Below are positions 33,621 to 36,673 of a DNA stretch of 36,673 nt, in pieces (the stretch's first letter is position 1; the number at the start of each line of letters is the position of its first letter). The notes below the pieces were generated by a model that was not told the DNA's origin, made no database searches, and worked only from the letters and a program-made list of their open reading frames with translations. The position numbers and the translations under genes are program-made. The DNA lies in assembly GCA_015065385.1 (NCBI GenBank), contig SVQK01000069.1:1-36673 (forward strand). The letters are read 5' to 3'. The stretch comes from Oscillospiraceae bacterium (GTDB lineage Bacteria > Bacillota > Clostridia > Oscillospirales > CAG-272).

Positions 33621-33857
33621 GAGAACTCTTTTGAGGGTGAGTGTCCCTCGACCCTCCCCTTCAAAGAGGTTAAGAGGAGAGCGATTCCCCTATACTTATC
33701 CCAGTTAAAACTTTTGAGAAGGGGTTCGGGGGAGAACTTTTCTTTTTGCGGGCGAGAGTCCCTCAACCCTCCCCTTCAAAGAGGTTAAGAGGGAAGCGAT
33801 TCCCCTATATTTATCTCAGTTAAAACTTTTGAGAAGGGGTTCGGGGGAGAACTTTTC
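33621..33857. repeat. Tandem repeat, period 115 bp
   Basis: Two copies (33639-33742 and 33754-33857) share about 104 bp with few differences, offset by exactly 115. A partial third lies before them from about 33621. The unit contains CCCTCCCCTTCAAAGAGGTT and ends in GGGGTTCGGGGGAGAAC. No coding frame fits. It fills the region between the ribU leader and tuf. Confidence 0.85.
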
Positions 33858-33876
33858 CTCGAAAAGTCCTCCCCCG
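33842..33876 (-). terminator. Strong hairpin downstream of tuf
   Basis: A stem of about 15 pairs is formed by 33843-33857 with 33861-33875, all pairs good on the minus strand if one G-U is allowed (an A-C mismatch on the plus strand). It is 21 bp beyond the tuf stop. There is no T run after it, so it may end or protect the transcript by another route; a factor-independent terminator is not certain. Confidence 0.5.
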
Positions 33877-33896
33877 AAAATGTCATTCTAATTCAA

Positions 33897-35102
33897 TTAC
33901 TCAGCGATGTCGATAACGACGCCGGAACCAACGGTACGGCCGCCTTCACGGATAGCGAAGCGAAGACCCTTTTCGATAGCGATGGGGGTGATCAGCTCGA
34001 CGCCCATGTCAACGTTGTCGCCGGGACGGCACATTTCAACGCCCTCGGGGAGCTTGATGGTGCCGGTAACGTCGGTGGTTCTGAAATAGAACTGCGGTCT
34101 GTAGCCGGAGAAGAAGGGCTTCTGACGGCCGCCTTCTTTTTCGGTCAGAACGTACACCTGGCCGGTGAACTTGGTGTGGGGATGAATGGAGCCGGGCTTG
34201 CAGATGACCTGGCCTCTTTCGACACCCTTCTTGTCGATACCGCGGAGAAGCAGACCGACGTTGTCGCCAGCCTCAGCGGAGTCGAGGAGCTTACGGAACA
34301 TTTCGATACCGGTGATAACGGTGGTCTTCTTCTCATCGGAGAGACCGACGATCTCAACGGTGTCAGCCATCTTGACAGTACCGCGCTCAACTCTGCCCGT
34401 AGCCACGGTGCCGCGGCCGGTGATGGAGAACACGTCCTCAACAGGCATCAGGAACGGCTGGTCGGCCTTACGGTCGGGAGTGGGGATATAGCTGTCAACG
34501 GCATCCATCAGCTCGAGGATGGAAGCGTAGACGGGGTCGTTCAGGTCGGTGGAAGTGGACTCGAGAGCGTCACGAGCGGAACCGCGGATGATCGGAATAT
34601 CGTCGCCCGGGAAGTCATACTCGGAGAGGAGCTCACGGATTTCCATCTCAACCAGCTCGAGGAGCTCTTCGTCGTCCACGAGGTCGGTCTTGTTCATATA
34701 GACCACGATGGCGGGAACGCCAACCTGACGGGCGAGCAGGATGTGCTCACGGGTCTGCTGCATCGGGCCGTCGGAAGCCGCGACAACGAGGATCGCGCCG
34801 TCCATCTGAGCAGCGCCGGTGATCATGTTCTTAACGTAGTCGGCGTGGCCGGGGCAGTCAACGTGCGCGTAGTGTCTGTTCTCGGTCTCGTATTCGACGT
34901 GTCTGGTGTTGATTGTGATACCGCGGGCCTTCTCTTCGGGAGCATTGTCGATCTGGTCATAAGCCATGAACTCGTTCTTGCCGTCACGGAGAGCAAGGGT
35001 CTTGGTGATCGCCGCGGTCAGGGTGGTCTTGCCGTGGTCAACGTGACCGATGGTACCAATGTTTACATGGGGCTTGGTACGCTCAAACTTCTGCTTTGCC
35101 AT
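33897..35102 (-). CDS. tuf: Elongation factor Tu
   Basis: A 401-residue translation GTPase that delivers aminoacyl-tRNA to the ribosome. G1 is GHVDHGKT (residues 18-25), G3 DCPGH near 80, G4 NKTD (NKCD in many species) near 136. Domain 2 and 3 signatures include [27 protein letters not shown] and [19 protein letters not shown] lies 9 bp before the start. It follows fusA by 69 bp as in the bacterial str operon. Codon choice is more restricted than in its neighbours, as expected for high expression. Confidence 0.98.
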   Translation of the reverse strand: MAKQKFERTKPHVNIGTIGHVDHGKTTLTAAITKTLALRDGKNEFMAYDQIDNAPEEKARGITINTRHVEYETENRHYAHVDCPGHADYVKNMITGAAQMDGAILVVAASDGPMQQTREHILLARQVGVPAIVVYMNKTDLVDDEELLELVEMEIRELLSEYDFPGDDIPIIRGSARDALESTSTDLNDPVYASILELMDAVDSYIPTPDRKADQPFLMPVEDVFSITGRGTVATGRVERGTVKMADTVEIVGLSDEKKTTVITGIEMFRKLLDSAEAGDNVGLLLRGIDKKGVERGQVICKPGSIHPHTKFTGQVYVLTEKEGGRQKPFFSGYRPQFYFRTTDVTGTIKLPEGVEMCRPGDNVDMGVELITPIAIEKGLRFAIREGGRTVGSGVVIDIAE

Positions 35103-35171
35103 TTGGATAGATCCTCCTGATAAAATTTTTCGGTTGAATTGTTTTTGGGTTTGCAGCGGATCCGGGAAAGA

Positions 35172-36673
35172 TCACCGGTTGTCGGTCATCTTTTCGCGGA
35201 TGGACTTCGGAACCTCGGCGAAGTGATCGGGCTCCATGACGTAGTTGCCGCGTCCCTGCGTGCGGGAGCGGAGGGCGGTGGAGTAGCCGAACATTTCGGA
35301 GAGCGGTACGAACGCGGTGATCTGATAAGCGCCGGACACGGTGTCCATGGAGCTCATCTGGCCGCGCCGCTGGTTGATGTCGCCGATGACGTCGCCCATG
35401 TACTCCTCGGGGGTGATGACCACCACCTTCATGATGGGCTCGGTCAGCACGGGGTCGGCTTTCTTCATCGCGTCCTTGAAGGCCATGGAAGCGGCGATCT
35501 TGAACGCCATTTCGGAGGAGTCCACCTCGTGATAGGAGCCGTCGTACAGGGATACCTTGACGTCCACGACGTTGTAGCCTGCGAGAACGCCGGACTGCAT
35601 GGCGCTCTTGATGCCGGCCTCGACCGCGGGGATATATTCCTTCGGGATCACGCCGCCCACGATGTTGTTCTCGAACACGAAGCCCGCGCCGGGTTCGTTG
35701 GGTTCGATGTGGATCTTGACGTGTCCGTACTGGCCCTTGCCGCCTGTCTGACGGGCGAACTTGGTGTCGGAATCTGCCGCGCGGCGGATGGTTTCTTTAT
35801 ATGCGACCTGAGGTTTGCCCACGTTCGCCTCGACCTTGAACTCTCGCAGCAGTCTGTCCACGATGATTTCGAGGTGAAGCTCGCCCATGCCGGCGATGAT
35901 GGTCTGGCCCGTATCCTCGTCCGTGTAGGTGCGGAACGTCGGGTCTTCCTCAGCCAGCTTGGAGAGCGCGATTCCCATCTTCTCTTCGCCGGCCTTCGTT
36001 TTGGGCTCGATGGCGACGCGGATGACGGGCTCGGGGAACTCCATGTTTTCCAAAACGATCGGGTGCGCCTCGTCGCAGAAGGTGTCGCCCGTGGTCGTGT
36101 TCTTCACGGAAACGACGGCGGCGATATCGCCCGCGTAGCAGGTGTCGATATCCTTCCGGTCGTTGGCGTGCATCTGAAGAATACGTCCGAACCGTTCTCT
36201 TACTTTCTTGGTGGGGTTATAGGCGGTCTGACCGGTCTGGATCTTGCCGGAGTAGACCCGGAAGAAGCAGAGCTTGCCCACATAGGGGTCGGCCATGATC
36301 TTGAACGCGAGGGCCGAGAACGGTCCGTTATCGTCGGCCGGTCTGTCCTCTTCCTTCTTGGTATAAGGATTGACGCCCTTGATGGCCGGGATGTCCAGAG
36401 GCGACGGCATGTAGTCGACGACTCCGTCGAGCATCAGCTGAACGCCTTTGTTTCTGTAAGCCGAACCGCAGAACACCGGGTACATGTTGCCCTTGATGGT
36501 CTCGCGGCGGATGACTCTCTTGATGTCCTCTACCGGCATTTCTTCGCCTTCGAGATACATCATCATGAGATCCTCGTCGCACTCGGCAACCGACTCGAGC
36601 ATTCTGTCTCTCCAGGCCTTTGCTTCTTCAAGCATGTTCTCAGGGATCTCCTTCTCGTCGAAGGCCTTTCCGA
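35172..36673 (-). CDS. fusA: Elongation factor G (5' part missing)
   Basis: The C-terminal 500 codons of EF-G; the frame stays open to the window edge ([20 protein letters not shown]), so the first ATG inside the window at 36635 is internal and not the start. The GTPase G1-G4 motifs lie outside. Visible are domain II ([32 protein letters not shown]), domain III ([29 protein letters not shown]), domain IV ([16 protein letters not shown]) and domain V ([29 protein letters not shown]). It translocates tRNA and mRNA on the ribosome. Confidence 0.97.
   Translation of the reverse strand, partial: GKAFDEKEIPENMLEEAKAWRDRMLESVAECDEDLMMMYLEGEEMPVEDIKRVIRRETIKGNMYPVFCGSAYRNKGVQLMLDGVVDYMPSPLDIPAIKGVNPYTKKEEDRPADDNGPFSALAFKIMADPYVGKLCFFRVYSGKIQTGQTAYNPTKKVRERFGRILQMHANDRKDIDTCYAGDIAAVVSVKNTTTGDTFCDEAHPIVLENMEFPEPVIRVAIEPKTKAGEEKMGIALSKLAEEDPTFRTYTDEDTGQTIIAGMGELHLEIIVDRLLREFKVEANVGKPQVAYKETIRRAADSDTKFARQTGGKGQYGHVKIHIEPNEPGAGFVFENNIVGGVIPKEYIPAVEAGIKSAMQSGVLAGYNVVDVKVSLYDGSYHEVDSSEMAFKIAASMAFKDAMKKADPVLTEPIMKVVVITPEEYMGDVIGDINQRRGQMSSMDTVSGAYQITAFVPLSEMFGYSTALRSRTQGRGNYVMEPDHFAEVPKSIREKMTDNR

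Noticed and set aside
33621..33857. CRISPR array
   Set aside because: Repeat unit of about 104 bp with an 11-bp separation, only two full copies and no cas gene; not the size or layout of CRISPR.
36635..36635. Start codon of fusA at 36635
   Set aside because: The frame continues in EF-G sequence up to the window edge, so this ATG is internal and the gene is cut by the window.

Overview
The window (36,673 bp, GC-rich) looks like chromosome of an anaerobic Clostridia-type Firmicute, probably a gut or rumen polysaccharide degrader. The reasons are: TTGACA/TATAAT-type promoters with 17-bp spacers, strong AGGAGG ribosome binding sites, SAM-I and FMN riboswitches, an ECF vitamin transporter subunit, two short Gram-positive type I signal peptidases, a DUF2325 protein, HydE (an [FeFe]-hydrogenase maturase), GH2 and GH51 glycosidases, and a fusA-tuf pair. 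The genus cannot be named from the sequence alone. I see no tRNA, rRNA, CRISPR array, transposase, integrase or phage gene.

Layout. 1-225: a promoter-bearing structured RNA candidate on the minus strand. 378-659: DUF2325 gene, then a hairpin-rich repeat. 943-4506 (minus): beta-helix protein and 5'-nucleotidase-type phosphoesterase, in one operon. 4507-5293: a large hairpin-mosaic intergenic element (copy A). 5294-6733 (minus): membrane-anchored parvulin foldase, divergent from hydE (6948). 8113-12992 (plus): a small membrane protein, then marR-tldD-tldE-esterase. 12993-13584: copy B of the hairpin element. 13585-19780 (minus, read from right): two signal peptidases, an M19 dipeptidase, threonine synthase, a metallophosphoesterase and a GH2 enzyme. 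19989-20924: membrane protein. 20950-21225: second, inverted and eroded copy of the RNA at the window start. 21397-29898 (plus): galK, a small membrane protein, rlmH, a WG-repeat protein, a SecB-like domain protein, a type IIA topoisomerase B-subunit paralogue, and a GH51 arabinofuranosidase. 29985-33225 (minus): lipoprotein, metK under a SAM-I riboswitch, ribU under an FMN riboswitch. 33620-33876: tandem 115-bp repeat and a strong hairpin. 33897-36673 (minus): tuf and the 3' part of fusA.

Most genes are housekeeping or metabolic and are ordinary. The unusual material is between the genes. Two copies of a roughly 380-430-nt element (4750-5178 and 13174-13554) are built of many short perfect hairpins, and several stems differ between copies by compensating base-pair changes. 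This is direct evidence that structure, not sequence, is conserved. A fragment of the same element lies inverted at 4535-4580. One characteristic bulged hairpin module of these elements also appears inside a 124-nt extension of the FMN riboswitch. A separate RNA family of about 220-270 nt is present in two inverted copies 20 kb apart, one with a consensus promoter and an 11-bp closing stem, the other apparently decaying. These intergenic RNAs or DNA-hairpin elements are the best candidates for something undescribed. Family assignments rest on motif recognition by eye; no database search was possible.
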